Origin: Prunus persica
Taxonomy: Eukaryota > Streptophyta > Magnoliopsida > Rosales > Rosaceae
Assembly: GCF_000346465.2 (NCBI RefSeq)
Contig: NC_034016.1
Location: 16,900,063 to 16,964,062, forward strand
Reading direction: 5' to 3'
Length of the DNA: 64,000 bases
Part shown: one piece after another, positions 1-13,540 of the stretch
Layout: every line of letters starts with the position of its first letter
How positions within the stretch are numbered: position 1 is the stretch's first letter
Program-made: the position numbers and the translations under genes
The notes under the pieces: generated by a model
The model's input: only the letters and a program-made list of their open reading frames with translations
Database searches by the model: none
What the model was told of the DNA's origin: nothing

Positions 1-1038
1 TGTAGTTTTGTTGGTTGGTTTTTCGTTGTACGGTGAGTGACTGCTATCTAGGTGGTGTTCTCTGTCTCAAAGGCGGTAATGATGGTTATGGTGGCGAAGG
101 CAACAACGGTGGTGGTGGCTCAATTAGTTTTTGGTTATTGTTTTCTTATATTTTGTAATAATTGCATAAACTCTTTGTGAGTTGGGTGTTTGATTGTTTT
201 CTAGTATCTACTTGTGTTTTGTACTTGTGAGAATTTAAAAGTTGTAGTTGTATTAAAAGATTTGGGCAATGTAATTCATGTCTGATTTGTTCAGGCATGC
301 GATTTTTATGTCGAAATTTCTTTGCCCTTTTGTGGTTACTATGCTTCCATATTTGTATTATCCCCTTGCGCATATTTGCCCTTATAATTGATGATATTTA
401 TCCCTAATTTATAAATACAATTATCACTTTTCTCTATTTAAAAAAAAAAAACTATAACCTAGTGTTGGAACATGTGGTTTCGATTCAGCTTTAAAACTTA
501 AATAAAATCTTTCAGTATTGAAAATAAAACCTTGTTTCCATAAATGGATCCATTAAACAAAGTTATTTAAAGGGATGTACATTATAGAGTTCAATATTTC
601 AAACACATATGTTAAATAAAAAGCTACTAAGAAATTCCTAGTTATGAAAAACAAAAACAAAACAATTTAAATGGTCAAAAGTTTTTGTTTTTCCAATTTT
701 GCAGAAGAGATGGTAAAACTTAAAATATTTTTTGCCAATCACTGGATTTTTATCTTAGAATCTTAAAAGTATCCTCCGTTTTTTTATTTTTTATTTATTT
801 TAAAGAACTAAGTTACATTTCTTTTTGGCCGGTGTAGATATCTTATTAAGAGCTCTTCTTCGAAAATCTTATCTTCTGTGCCTTCTTTTTCTTGTGGCCC
901 CACCCATGCATCACACCTCCTCCATTCCATTGCATAAATGAAACCCCACAAAGACATTAAGCAATAAAAATCCAAGCAAATAAGATTAATTTATTAGTTG
1001 GCTTGTAAAAAGTAAAGCAGACACTTCCTGTTTTTTGG
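1..1038. other. Window start: spacer, possibly the 3' end of an upstream gene
   Basis: A short glycine-rich reading (about 79-160, plus strand) ends in a TAA near 158 and is followed by AT-rich DNA that resembles a plant 3' UTR. It could be the last codons or the 3' UTR of a gene lying left of the window, but I cannot show an acceptor or a family match. From about 400 onward it is ordinary AT-rich spacer; nothing else recognised. Confidence 0.3.
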
Positions 1039-1039
1039 C

Positions 1040-1047
1040 TATAAAAA
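1040..1047 (+). promoter_or_regulatory. TATA box of the 1111-1497 gene
   Basis: TATAAAAA lies 64 bases before the ATG at 1111, a normal distance for a plant core promoter with a short 5' UTR. Confidence 0.55.
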
Positions 1048-1110
1048 CACAAGCCCTTCAATGCCTAACAACCTCTTGAGCTTGTCCATTTGAGCACTAA
1101 ACCTCTCTTC

Positions 1111-1497
1111 ATGGCCTATGGAAGAAGCCAAACCAGCTCTTTCCTAGAAGGGTTCTCTCTAAGTCCTCTGCCATATCCAGTTCTGCTAATTCTTGCAGTA
1201 ATCTCAATCTTTCTTGGCATATCCTGGTACTCATCCTATGACTCAGTTGTGGAAGAAGCTGAAACGCAATTCAATTGGTTGCTTTTTGTTACACCAATAG
1301 CACTTCTGCTTCTTGTTAAGTTGCTGTCTTCTATGGATCCTGATTGGCTCTTCTCCATGTCTCCACTGGGAAACCGCAGGAGAACCTACTATCCACCTTC
1401 GGAGGGAAGCTCACCATGGGGTGTTGCTGCTTTCATTGTGCTCCTGCTAGTTTTGCTGCAATACCAGTCTATTTTCAGGGACAGCTGGCTCATATAG
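1111..1497 (+). CDS. Small plant-specific three-pass membrane protein
   Basis: A single-exon gene of 128 residues. I start it at the ATG at 1111 (MAYGRSQ); the open frame runs a little further upstream but without an ATG. Three hydrophobic segments are visible: about residues 22-41, 61-78 and 108-125. Between segments 2 and 3 lies a hydrophilic loop with basic and proline residues, followed by the signature SPWGVA and then a leucine-rich helix ending LLQYQSIFRDSW. The gene at 5205-5645 has the same C-terminal pattern, so the two are paralogs. The family is present across plants as uncharacterised membrane proteins (At2g21180 may be a member, from memory). No catalytic motif or signal peptide is evident and I assign no function. 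A TATA box at 1040 and the conserved C-terminus support expression. Confidence 0.8.
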   Translation: MAYGRSQTSSFLEGFSLSPLPYPVLLILAVISIFLGISWYSSYDSVVEEAETQFNWLLFVTPIALLLLVKLLSSMDPDWLFSMSPLGNRRRTYYPPSEGSSPWGVAAFIVLLLVLLQYQSIFRDSWLI

Positions 1498-2956
1498 TAT
1501 GTTCAGTATTCTGTTTAAAAATTTAAAAAAATTATGTAAAAAAAGTTGTGTGTTTATGCAGTAGTTGTTGTATGTAATGGAATATGATCTTCTACTCATA
1601 TTGTGAAAATAGATTATGGTCTGTTTATGTTGAGTTGAAACTGAATCTTCAATGGTTTTCCATGTGATTTTTGTTTTTGTTTTTATGTCTAATGGTTTCA
1701 TTAGGCTAATTTGATTGCTGTTGTAACTTGTAAGTGAACATATTTAGTGAAATTAATATGAAGTAGGTAAGCATGAATTGCTCTGATCAGAAGTAACTCC
1801 TTCCTTGAAGGTTTACTTAGAGAGTTTCAAATATATATAAGTTATATTATATATGAAAAGGTGGAGCTGCCCAGTCTGTTTGTACTTCATACATATAGAC
1901 AGGAACATCCCGGTAATCAGGGGATTTACAATCTCCAAATTGTATTTTAGCTGATTGTCTGTGTCTGGTTTCTTGCACAACTGTAATCAAAGTTTGACAA
2001 CACCCCTCACCATATCCAAACCTACCACCTGCCCTTTTGACCCAGTGCTAACTAAGCATGTCAAGCAAGTTCGATAGGGCTCGTTTGGTGCGTATGATAT
2101 CTTACCATTTTGCGAGGATTAGATGGGATAAGTTTTCTTCATGAGTAATCCATCTTCTACCTTCAACATAGTAAAAAAAAAAATTCATTTCTTCATTTAA
2201 CATGCTAATGTAGGAAGTTATCTTATTCAATTCAATTCTAATCACGAAAAGAACTTATAATTTATTTTAGATTGAGATTACAAGAATTCAGGTGGCATTA
2301 TTTTCATGGTAGGCCCTACCAATGAAACTTCGTGGTCTGAAGTCAGTGACAATTTTCATGCGTTTCTTGTTGATTAGGTTATATGACATCCAATGTGTAC
2401 CATTGAATTGTTCAAATGACTCAATTCTCAGCCATACAACTTTCATTTCTCCAAACTTCTGAAAGCACTTAATGGAACAATAGAGAAACTACTTGGTCTT
2501 TTGGGGGGCAGGAAAAGTTCAACATGTCATCACTAGTTTTGGTAGCATCTCTGGTGGTAGGTAGTCTGTATTGATCAGATGAGGAAAAAAATCACTGTTA
2601 AAAATTCTACTGTCAATTTCATTCATGTGCAAATCCATAATTTCTGTCACTCAAACCATGTAATTTCAGCATGAATTTTGGAAATATTATGAAGAGAAAA
2701 AAATTAATTTAAAAAGATATCAAAACCAACAAGTCATATAAGTGTGGAGAGCCACACAAGTGGACCAATCAGAAGAATGAATACAAGTGGATCAACTACA
2801 GAGAAGCATCGATTGTAGCTCTCCACCAATTATTGCATCAAATGGCGACCTACCAAGATGAAAAACACATTTGAAGATAATTATAACTTATTGACAGTAA
2901 GTCTTGCCACAATAGAATCTATTGTCTAAAACGTTACAATGCTTCCTTTTATATCT
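1498..2956. other. Spacer between the small membrane-protein gene and the PLC-like gene
   Basis: AT-rich DNA with the 3' UTR of the left gene at its start and the promoter of the PLC-like gene at its end. Around 2082-2095 a GGGCTCGTTTGGTGCG-like string resembles the terminus of a Harbinger/hAT MITE, but no matching opposite end was found. Nothing else recognised. Confidence 0.5.
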
Positions 2957-2962
2957 TATAAA
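2957..2962 (+). promoter_or_regulatory. TATA box of the PLC-like gene
   Basis: TATAAA about 100 bases before the ATG at 3062. It lies downstream of the in-frame ATG at 2939, which argues that 2939 is not in the mRNA and that translation begins at 3062. Confidence 0.45.
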
Positions 2963-3061
2963 CATAACATTTCTCTGCACAGCCTACTCCATTTGCATCC
3001 AGACAAGGAAGTAGAGGAAGAGGAAAGAACCAACTCTTCTTCTTCTTCCTTCTTATTAACA

Positions 3062-4018
3062 ATGGGTTCCTGTTTCCCTAAACAGATAGAACGCCGTAAG
3101 GCGATCTCAACGGAGAGGAAAACAATGCGTGATCTTCATCAAAGCTGTGGTGAGGACTTTCCAGCTTGTGCCCTTAGGCCTACAGATAGAAAAAATTGGA
3201 TGGCAGGCCTCAACCCTGAGAAGATTCACATACACAAGATTTTATGGCCAGGAACACATGACTCTGCAACCAACAAGATTGGATTTCCATGCATAACTAG
3301 GCCTTTTGCACAATGCCAAACTCTGTCCATCTACCAACAGCTTGTCATAGGCACCAGAGTGCTTGACATTCGGGTTCAAAAGGATCGTCGCGTCTGCCAT
3401 GGAATTCTTGTCACATACAGCATTGATGTTGTGATCAGAGACATCAAGAAGTTTCTGTCTGAAACAAAGTCAGAGATCATACTCCTTGAAATCAGGACTG
3501 AATATGGTCATGATGACCCTCCTGATTTTGAGCAGTATTTGGTGCATCAATTTGGGGAGGTTCTCATCCACCAGGATGACAATGTGTTCAACAAGACCAT
3601 TGCAGAATTGTTTCCGAAGCGAATAATATGCGTGTGGAAGCCAAGGAATTCACCTCCGCCTAAGGCAGGGGGCGTTCTATGGAGTTCTGGGCACTTGAAG
3701 GATGACTGGATCAACACGGATTTGCCATCGACAAAATTCGAAAGCAACTTGAAGTGTTTGAGTGAGCAGCCTCCAATTTCAACAAGAACATTCTTTTACA
3801 GGGTGGAGAACACAGTGACACCTCAGCCTGATTACCCTATTGTGTGTGTGAAACCAGTGACCGGTCGGATTCATGAGTATGCAAGGCTGTTTATAACTCA
3901 GTGCTTCTCTAGAGGTATTGAAAATAGGTTGCAAATCTTCTCTACTGATTTTATAGATGAGGATTTTGTTGATGCATGTGTTGCTGTTACATATTCAAGA
4001 ATTGAACGGAAAGCCTGA
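3062..4018 (+). CDS. PI-PLC X-domain-containing protein (PLC-like phosphodiesterase)
   Basis: A single exon of 318 residues. The X-type phospholipase C fold is visible from about residue 45: HD at 66-67 in the GTHDSAT motif, LDIR at 101-104, the second histidine in VCHGIL at 113 and the acidic LLEIR strand near 141-145. These match the residues used by bacterial PI-PLC for general acid/base catalysis. There is no EF hand, Y domain or C2 domain, so it belongs to the short PLC-like phosphodiesterase family of plants (At4g34920/At4g38690 type), not the canonical calcium-dependent PLCs. The substrate is not established for this family. The N-terminus MGSCFPK, with Gly2 and Cys4, suits myristoylation plus palmitoylation and suggests membrane anchoring. 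An in-frame ATG at 2939 would add 41 low-complexity residues and hide that motif; I prefer 3062. Confidence 0.85.
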   Translation: MGSCFPKQIERRKAISTERKTMRDLHQSCGEDFPACALRPTDRKNWMAGLNPEKIHIHKILWPGTHDSATNKIGFPCITRPFAQCQTLSIYQQLVIGTRVLDIRVQKDRRVCHGILVTYSIDVVIRDIKKFLSETKSEIILLEIRTEYGHDDPPDFEQYLVHQFGEVLIHQDDNVFNKTIAELFPKRIICVWKPRNSPPPKAGGVLWSSGHLKDDWINTDLPSTKFESNLKCLSEQPPISTRTFFYRVENTVTPQPDYPIVCVKPVTGRIHEYARLFITQCFSRGIENRLQIFSTDFIDEDFVDACVAVTYSRIERKA

Positions 4019-5204
4019 ATTTCCATTTTTGAGTAATGTCTTGTTCGTCTTCTTGGTTTTCTTGTGGATTTGCTAGAGAAACATAATGCAACAGAAACAA
4101 AATATTGGGATGAATTTGAATTAAAAACTTACAAAAAATGGTTTTCATACTAAATATGTGATAAAAAAATTTATCATTAATAGCACCGAAACCCGGCACA
4201 CTTCGTTAAACACTATTTGTATGATGTTCCATATCACGAAAACAAATTTAAGACATTTGCATGATTTCAGAATTTAAATGCGCCTCATTTTTCTTATTTT
4301 AATGATTATTGATTGAAACTTATAAGCTTCTCTGAGGGTTTTTAGCATTTTTTTTTTTTCCACTCTTTTTGTTTGATAAAAACACACAAATAATTAGGTG
4401 TTACAACTTTAATAATATGATTGAACTTTCAGGTGTGATTCTCATGAAAAGAAGGAAAAAAAACTCACATTTTATAAACAAAATAACGAGATATTGGAGG
4501 AAACTTGTGTGTGTCCTATTAGAAAAGTTCAAGGATTTGTGCTTGAATATTCTAGAGGAATCCGATTTTGTTTTGGATCTGAGAGTGTGAAATTTGGAAA
4601 ATTAGGCTTATTATGTGAGAGTTATCAGTGAGGTTGGGTTTATCTGCGGACCCAAAAAATTCAAAAGTTGTGAAATTTTCAAAAAGAACTAGAATTATTG
4701 GATTTGATAGGAAGGCAAACGCACAAACAGATGCGTAAACAATGGCTGCAACCATATCGAATTCTTCATTATGATTCATTGATTGTCTAACCTGGTTAGA
4801 GTGTACGTAGTCTGTGATTGCTAATACTCCCTACACATATTTGAAATGTAAGCTGGACTTGATATTTATTTTATCTTTTTTTTGAAATAGAATATATATT
4901 ATGTGCAGGGTGTGATAAAACAAATATGCATGTGAATTAATAACCAAAACACACAAGAATCATGAGTTTATTTACAAATAATTAAGCCGGTCGGAACTTA
5001 GATCTAAAATAATTAACCCAGCTCGAGCTTGATAGTAAGCACAATCATCAGAGTTGGCTCAATCTTGTAGTAGCAAGTCTACTGTGATTGATGACATTGC
5101 ATGGTTAAAGCCAAATGGAGAGACATTCGTTTATCCAATCCACTACATCTTAACAAAGCACAATTCTCTCAACAACAAAAAAAACAAAACAAAACAAAGC
5201 ACAA
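4019..5204. other. Spacer between convergent genes
   Basis: 3' UTRs of the PLC-like gene (left, plus) and of the small membrane-protein gene (right, minus), separated by AT-rich DNA. No further gene or repeat recognised. Confidence 0.5.
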
Positions 5205-5645
5205 TTAATCTGACATCCCAAGAGGTCCAAGCCACTTGGAATGAAAGGATGATTGGTAAGATAGCAAGACCAAAATCAGCACCAACAAGAAGGCAACACC
5301 CCACGGTGAGCCTGAGCCACCACCGCCCCTGGCCGGGTGAGCTGGCACACGCTGTGGATGTTGGGACCAAAAGCTGAACCATCCACTAGAAGGGACTGAA
5401 GAACATGAAGCTACCACAAAAATCAACAAAACAGGCAACACCATTAGGAAGAGCTGGAAATTAAAGGCTGTGTGTTGCATTTGGGCCTTGTACTCTGTGT
5501 ATTGAGAAAGCCATAGCAAGCCAATGACAATGGCAAAGATGGTGAGCAAATGCAGAGGTGGTGCAGAGATGGAGGCCAAGGTCTGGCAAGTCCACCCTTG
5601 TTTCCACTCTGGACCCCTCCTCCTCTTAGGGTAGAACCACTCCAT
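5205..5645 (-). CDS. Small plant-specific three-pass membrane protein, paralog of 1111-1497
   Basis: A single-exon gene of 146 residues, starting MEWFYPKRRRGPEW. Hydrophobic segments lie at about 32-50, 63-81 and 112-130. The loop before the last segment is rich in proline and glycine and leads into SPWGVA, followed by a leucine-rich helix and LLSYQSSFHSKW, the same pattern as the 128-residue protein at the left of the window. The basic N-terminus is longer than in the paralog. Function unknown. It sits next to the plastid TPI gene, as does the uncharacterised membrane-protein gene At2g21180 next to At2g21170 in Arabidopsis (from memory), so it is probably the orthologous locus. Confidence 0.82.
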   Translation of the reverse strand: MEWFYPKRRRGPEWKQGWTCQTLASISAPPLHLLTIFAIVIGLLWLSQYTEYKAQMQHTAFNFQLFLMVLPVLLIFVVASCSSVPSSGWFSFWSQHPQRVPAHPARGGGGSGSPWGVAFLLVLILVLLSYQSSFHSKWLGPLGMSD

Positions 5646-5679
5646 CTTTGTCCTCTTAATTCTCCTTACAACAACAAGG

Positions 5680-5687
5680 TTTATATA
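5680..5687 (-). promoter_or_regulatory. Possible TATA box of the 5205-5645 gene
   Basis: TATATAAA read on the minus strand, 35 bases before the start codon. That would leave almost no 5' UTR, so either the leader is very short or another element further upstream is used. Confidence 0.25.
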
Positions 5688-5785
5688 AATAAGAATGAAA
5701 GGTGATTAGGGTTTGGCTTGCTCTTCACAGTAGGTTAGGCTGGCTTTGGCATATATGCTTTGAGTGTAGGCTTTGCCTGCCTCAC

Positions 5786-5851
5786 AAACTTTTTACTTTG
5801 TACTAATATGCTCTCATCAAACTTTTTACTTTGTACTCATATGCTCTCATT
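5786..5851. repeat. 33-bp tandem duplication
   Basis: Two adjacent copies (5786-5818 and 5819-5851) of a unit beginning AAACTTTTTACTTTG, differing at one or two positions. It lies upstream of the minus-strand membrane-protein gene; no function implied. Confidence 0.85.
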
Positions 5852-6367
5852 CATGTGATTGATAGCAAATTAGCTTCTTAATTAAGGATGAGTCCATGGA
5901 ATTCTTTTTTATCTTCCTTTATTCTTCAATTTTAGTTTTTAGCTTTCCATTTGCCAAAGATATAATTTATTTATTCAATTATTTTCGAGTATTATGGCGA
6001 AGGCAGTTATTTTCAATTACCAAATTCACTATGAGATATGAGAATTGAGAAAATGAGAGGACCCCTTGATGTTGATTTCATTATGAGAGAGGACCCTTTT
6101 GTTCAAAATGTTTTAAGCTTAAAATGACTCGTATTGCTCTAGCGTCCACCAGACAATAAGTGGCCCATGGAAAATGGATAGAAGATATTTCCTATCTTTA
6201 TGAGGGGAGGAAAACCTCAAAAATGACCACACAAAAAGAAGGAAAAATAAAGAAGAGGAAAAAAATCCGTATGATAGGCTGGCTCATACATTTGTTACAA
6301 CAAAGCTTCAAACTCAAAGTACCTTCGCATGGCCCTTTATTTGATCCTGGTGCCAAAACAACCATAA

Positions 6368-9591
<3,224 letters not shown>

Positions 9592-11791
9592 GCCTAACTC
9601 AGTGAGTTGGAGCTTTCGAGTTTGGGTTTGCTTCCTCTGTGTTTTTACTTGTATTTCACGAGTGAGAGAGTGAGTCACTGAGAGAAAGAGGGTGGTTGGG
9701 TTTTATGGTAACCAGAAGGATTGTTAGGATAGGAGGGATGGATGGTTCACGCTGTTATTTAGAACGTCAAATGCACGCGATTTTTTCCCCTTTTTTTTCT
9801 TTTTTCTTTTTTAAAAACTTTACCAACCAACAATCTAGGGTTTGGTTTTTTTACTGGTTGTTTGTTTGTCAGGTACCAACCAAACGATCACCTACCCTAT
9901 TCCTACCAAAAATTTGCCAACGGCTACGATTCCCTCATTGTTGGTTGCCCTCGTGGCTTTTCCTTGTAATTTTTACTTTAATACAAAAAATATACATAAT
10001 TCTATTCAAATTTACTTGATACATGAAATTTATAAACCGAAACGTATCTAAAACTAATCTTGAAACATTCTACTCAAATTATTTCCTCAACAAGTGAGTG
10101 AGACATGATATTTTCCTTCGTTGTCAATAAATAAATAATTTTATTCTTATGTGTAAGAAAATTATTGTGAAAACCTACCGCCTTGTATAAAAACCAAGAA
10201 TTAACATAGGTTTCATCCGAAAAGAACATAGGTCTCATCTATGATGACATTCTTTGGCTGTTCAAACCTATATAGGAACAGTCCACCATTAGTGAATTAT
10301 TATAATAATAAGTAGAGCAACTGTTGCCCATTCATTTTCTATGTTTTTACTTCAGAAATGATGACACAAAATAATAAGATAATATTATATTAAGGGTCGA
10401 TGAAAATTGATTTCTGTCTTTATTAGAAACATCCCTTGTTGAAGTTGATTCATTAGAAACATAATTAACCAATTCCTACAACTGAACTCTTTGGCTCACT
10501 AGAACGCAAAGACAAACGTTTATTTTGATTTTAAAACCTAGTAAGAATGGCTGGGAGAGTCTTGAGGTTTCAGTACAAACTAAGAAACGGTTAAGAAAAC
10601 AGTTGAGATAATAAGGTCAAGTTAGCCGCTTTATTTTGTCTTTCATTAAGCATTTGTTGGTCAAGCATGCCAAAGAGACAAAAAAGCATATTCATTTTGG
10701 ATCAATTTCGGTATGGTTGCATCATATTAGACATGCACTCAAAATACACATACATGTATATACACGAGCTTTGGTTCAATGACGAACAACATATGGTCTC
10801 CACTCTTCCGAAGTCCATCTTGAGTTCGAATCTTATAAACGAGAACGACAGTAGTTGAATTAGTAAAGATTCCGCTTAATGAAGCAACTGCAATTATATT
10901 GAGAAATCTACGGCATAGAAGGCTCTCTGGCCAATTTTCATCATTCACTCCTAGTGTCGGGTTGGATGCTAATCATTTTATCCGTTTATCTAATTTGTGG
11001 CTTTCATTGGACATTTCCTTTCTATTCATGCCCATGAAATGAAAGCAACCCCCACTCAAAATCCCTTTCCAGCAATTTAGTCCAAAAGTTTTCACCAATC
11101 ACAGCCCGTGACATCATCACGTATTGGCCTTTTTGGACCTTCAGGATTATGACATGGTTCGTTTTTATACGAAAAGATCTTCAGATTCGTCTGGAGAAAA
11201 TGCCACACTTTTTAACTACAGACGGTCATCTGGCTTCTATGCCAAGAGATCTCACAGACTCTCACCTTACTAAGACGTGGTAAGTCTTAATCTCTTATAC
11301 ACCATACAGTCTACAATTTCATGTCCGTGTACAGTCGGACGTATTTTTATACTCAGATCAGATGCACTTTCAGTGAAGAATTGATTGGTGAGAAGGAACA
11401 GAAATGAACATTGTATTATTTCATCTGAGTCATCTCCATGACTCATGTGTAGCCCAACATTTCCCCTTATGCACCTTCTCCCTCAATACAAAAGAATCCC
11501 TAAAAATCCTAGTCAGCAAATGCCATTGAACTAAGTATCGCGGGTTCCACACCAAAGGTTGAGGCCCGGGTCACACAAAATTTCAAAGGATTTGGAATTG
11601 GCAAGCATGTTTTCTCATGGTAACCTTTTCGAACCCTAGTCAGCACTTCTGATCTCTTGCTCACTTACTATTGACCGTTGAAATTTGTGGCCACCAACTG
11701 TTTGATCAAATGAGCCTTAGACTCCTATGGGATACAAAACAACAGAAACCTACCTGATCCAATCTTTTCTAGCACTCTCTAGCTAGCTACA
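9592..11791. other. Divergent spacer between TPI and the 4CL-like gene
   Basis: Contains the TPI 5' UTR and promoter (minus) and the leader of the 4CL-like gene (plus, last 280 bases, outside the duplication). Around 10780-10930 there is a string with TTCGAATC that faintly resembles a tRNA-derived SINE, but no A box or tail is clear. No other gene recognised. Confidence 0.5.
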
Positions 11792-13496
11792 ATGGCCCCA
11801 CCCTCAAACACCAACTTTAACTCCCATATATCAGGAAAACAGAGCATTAACCAGAAAGCTTTAGCTGCAGAACAGTTTCCTTGGTGGTTTTCACCAGAAA
11901 CAGGAATTTACCAGAGCAAACACCTTTCCATTGACCTCCCATCAGACCCTTTTCTTGATATTGTCTCCTTCATTTTCTCACACCAGCATGATGGGGTTTC
12001 CTCAGCTCTCATTGGTTCCTCTTGTGGGTCTGCAATATCTTACTCACAGCTCTACTCTTCTGTCAAGTCCATGGCCTCTGGCCTCCAGCAAATGGGAATC
12101 TCACAAGGTGATGTTGTTTTGCTTCTTTTGCCAAATTCCATTTACTATCCCATTGCTTTCTTGGGTGTTATGTACCTTGGTGCTATTGTCACAACCATGA
12201 ATCCCCTCAGCAGTGTAGCAGAAATCAAGAAACAGATTGCTGATACCAAAGCATGTCATGCTTTTACTGGACCTGAGAATGCCGATAAATTACAAGCATT
12301 GGGCATTCCTGCAATTCTGGTTCCAGAAAATGCACTTCCGGGTTCTTCGAAGGACATTTTTTCGGTTTTTTATAAGCTTATTTATAGTAGGTGTTATTTG
12401 GCTCTAAGGCCAGTGATTAAGCAGCAAGACACTGCTGCAATAATGTATTCGTCCGGGACTACTGGTGTAAGCAAAGGTGTTATGATAACACATAGGAATT
12501 TCATAGCTACAGTTGCCCATTTTGTGCGTTTTGAGGCTTCACAGTACGAGGGTTCAAGCTTGGATAATGTGTATTTAGCTGTTCTGCCATTGTTTCATAT
12601 CTACGGGTTGTCGCTTTTCATGATGGGTTTGTTGTCTTTAGGATCCAGAGTTGTTGTGATGAAGAGATTTGATGTCAATGAGGTGATCAGGGCAATTGAT
12701 AGGTATAAAGTTACCCACTTCCCAGTTGTTCCACCAGTATTGACAGCATTGACAAAAAGAGCCAATGATGGCTTGGCCCCTCATAGCCTCAAGAGTTTAA
12801 AGCAGGTTTCTTGTGGTGCAGCTCTGTTGAGCATGAAAACCATAGAGAACTTTGTTCAAACCTTTCCTCACATTGATCTCATTCAGGGCTACGGCATGAC
12901 TGAGACCACCGCGGTAGGAACTCGTGGTTTCAACACCCAAAAACTTAGGAAACCTTCTTCAATAGGGCTTTTAGCTCCAAACATGCAAGCTAAAGTGGTG
13001 GACTGGAACACTAGATCCCCTCTGCCTCCAACAAGTACCGGTGAGCTATGGCTACACGGACCGGGGATTATGAAGGGCTACTTGAACAATGCCAAGGCAA
13101 CATTGTCAACAATTGATGAAGGGGGCTGGCTACACACTGGAGACATTGTGTTTTTTGATGAAGATGGATACTTACATCTACAAGACCGCTTAAAAGACGC
13201 GATCAAATACAAGGGCTTTCAGATTGCTCCTGCAGATTTAGAATGTGTGCTGATCAACCATGCTGAGATACTTGATGTTGCTGTGGCAGGTGCCATGGAT
13301 GAAGAAAGTGGAGAGGTGCCTGTGGCTTTTGTGGTGAGGAAGCACAGAAGTGAACTAAACCATGATGCTGTCATGGACACAAGTTGCTCCATACAAGAAG
13401 GTCAGGAAGGTGGTGTTTGTAGATTCAATTCCAAAGTCTCCAGCTGGGAAGATCCTAAGAAGGGAGCTTAGGAAGTTTTTGAATTCTAGACTCTAG
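11792..13496 (+). pseudogene. 4-coumarate-CoA-ligase-like acyl-CoA synthetase, intronless, C-terminus frameshifted
   Basis: An adenylate-forming enzyme of the 4CL-like/OPCL group, which activates carboxylic acids (hydroxycinnamates, fatty or jasmonate precursors) to CoA thioesters, often in peroxisomes. One open frame runs from ATG 11792 to 13471 (559 residues) without introns. Visible motifs: SSGTTGVSKGV at 220-230, QGYGMTETT at 365-373, HTGD at 448-451, the hinge DRLKD near 465-469 and IKYKGFQIAP at 471-480. After VMD at residue 529 the frame leaves the family: the next bases read in another frame give [10 protein letters not shown], then [11 protein letters not shown] and a terminal SRL with stop at 13496. 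About 11 bp appear to be missing near 13376. The frameshift replaces the A10 catalytic lysine and a PTS1-like SRL by unrelated residues. Family members usually carry several introns, so it may be a retrocopy. Substrate unknown. Confidence 0.8.
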
Positions 13497-13540
13497 GACA
13501 AGTTTAGATTGTCTTCAGGTTTTTGGAGTGGGGTTTTATC

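Noticed and set aside
2082..2290. GGGCTCGTTTGGTGCG string resembling a Harbinger or hAT MITE terminus
   Set aside because: No matching inverted end or target duplication could be found nearby.
2939..3061. N-terminal extension of the PLC-like protein from ATG 2939
   Set aside because: Low-complexity residues, upstream of the likely TATA box, and it would bury the MGSC lipidation motif.
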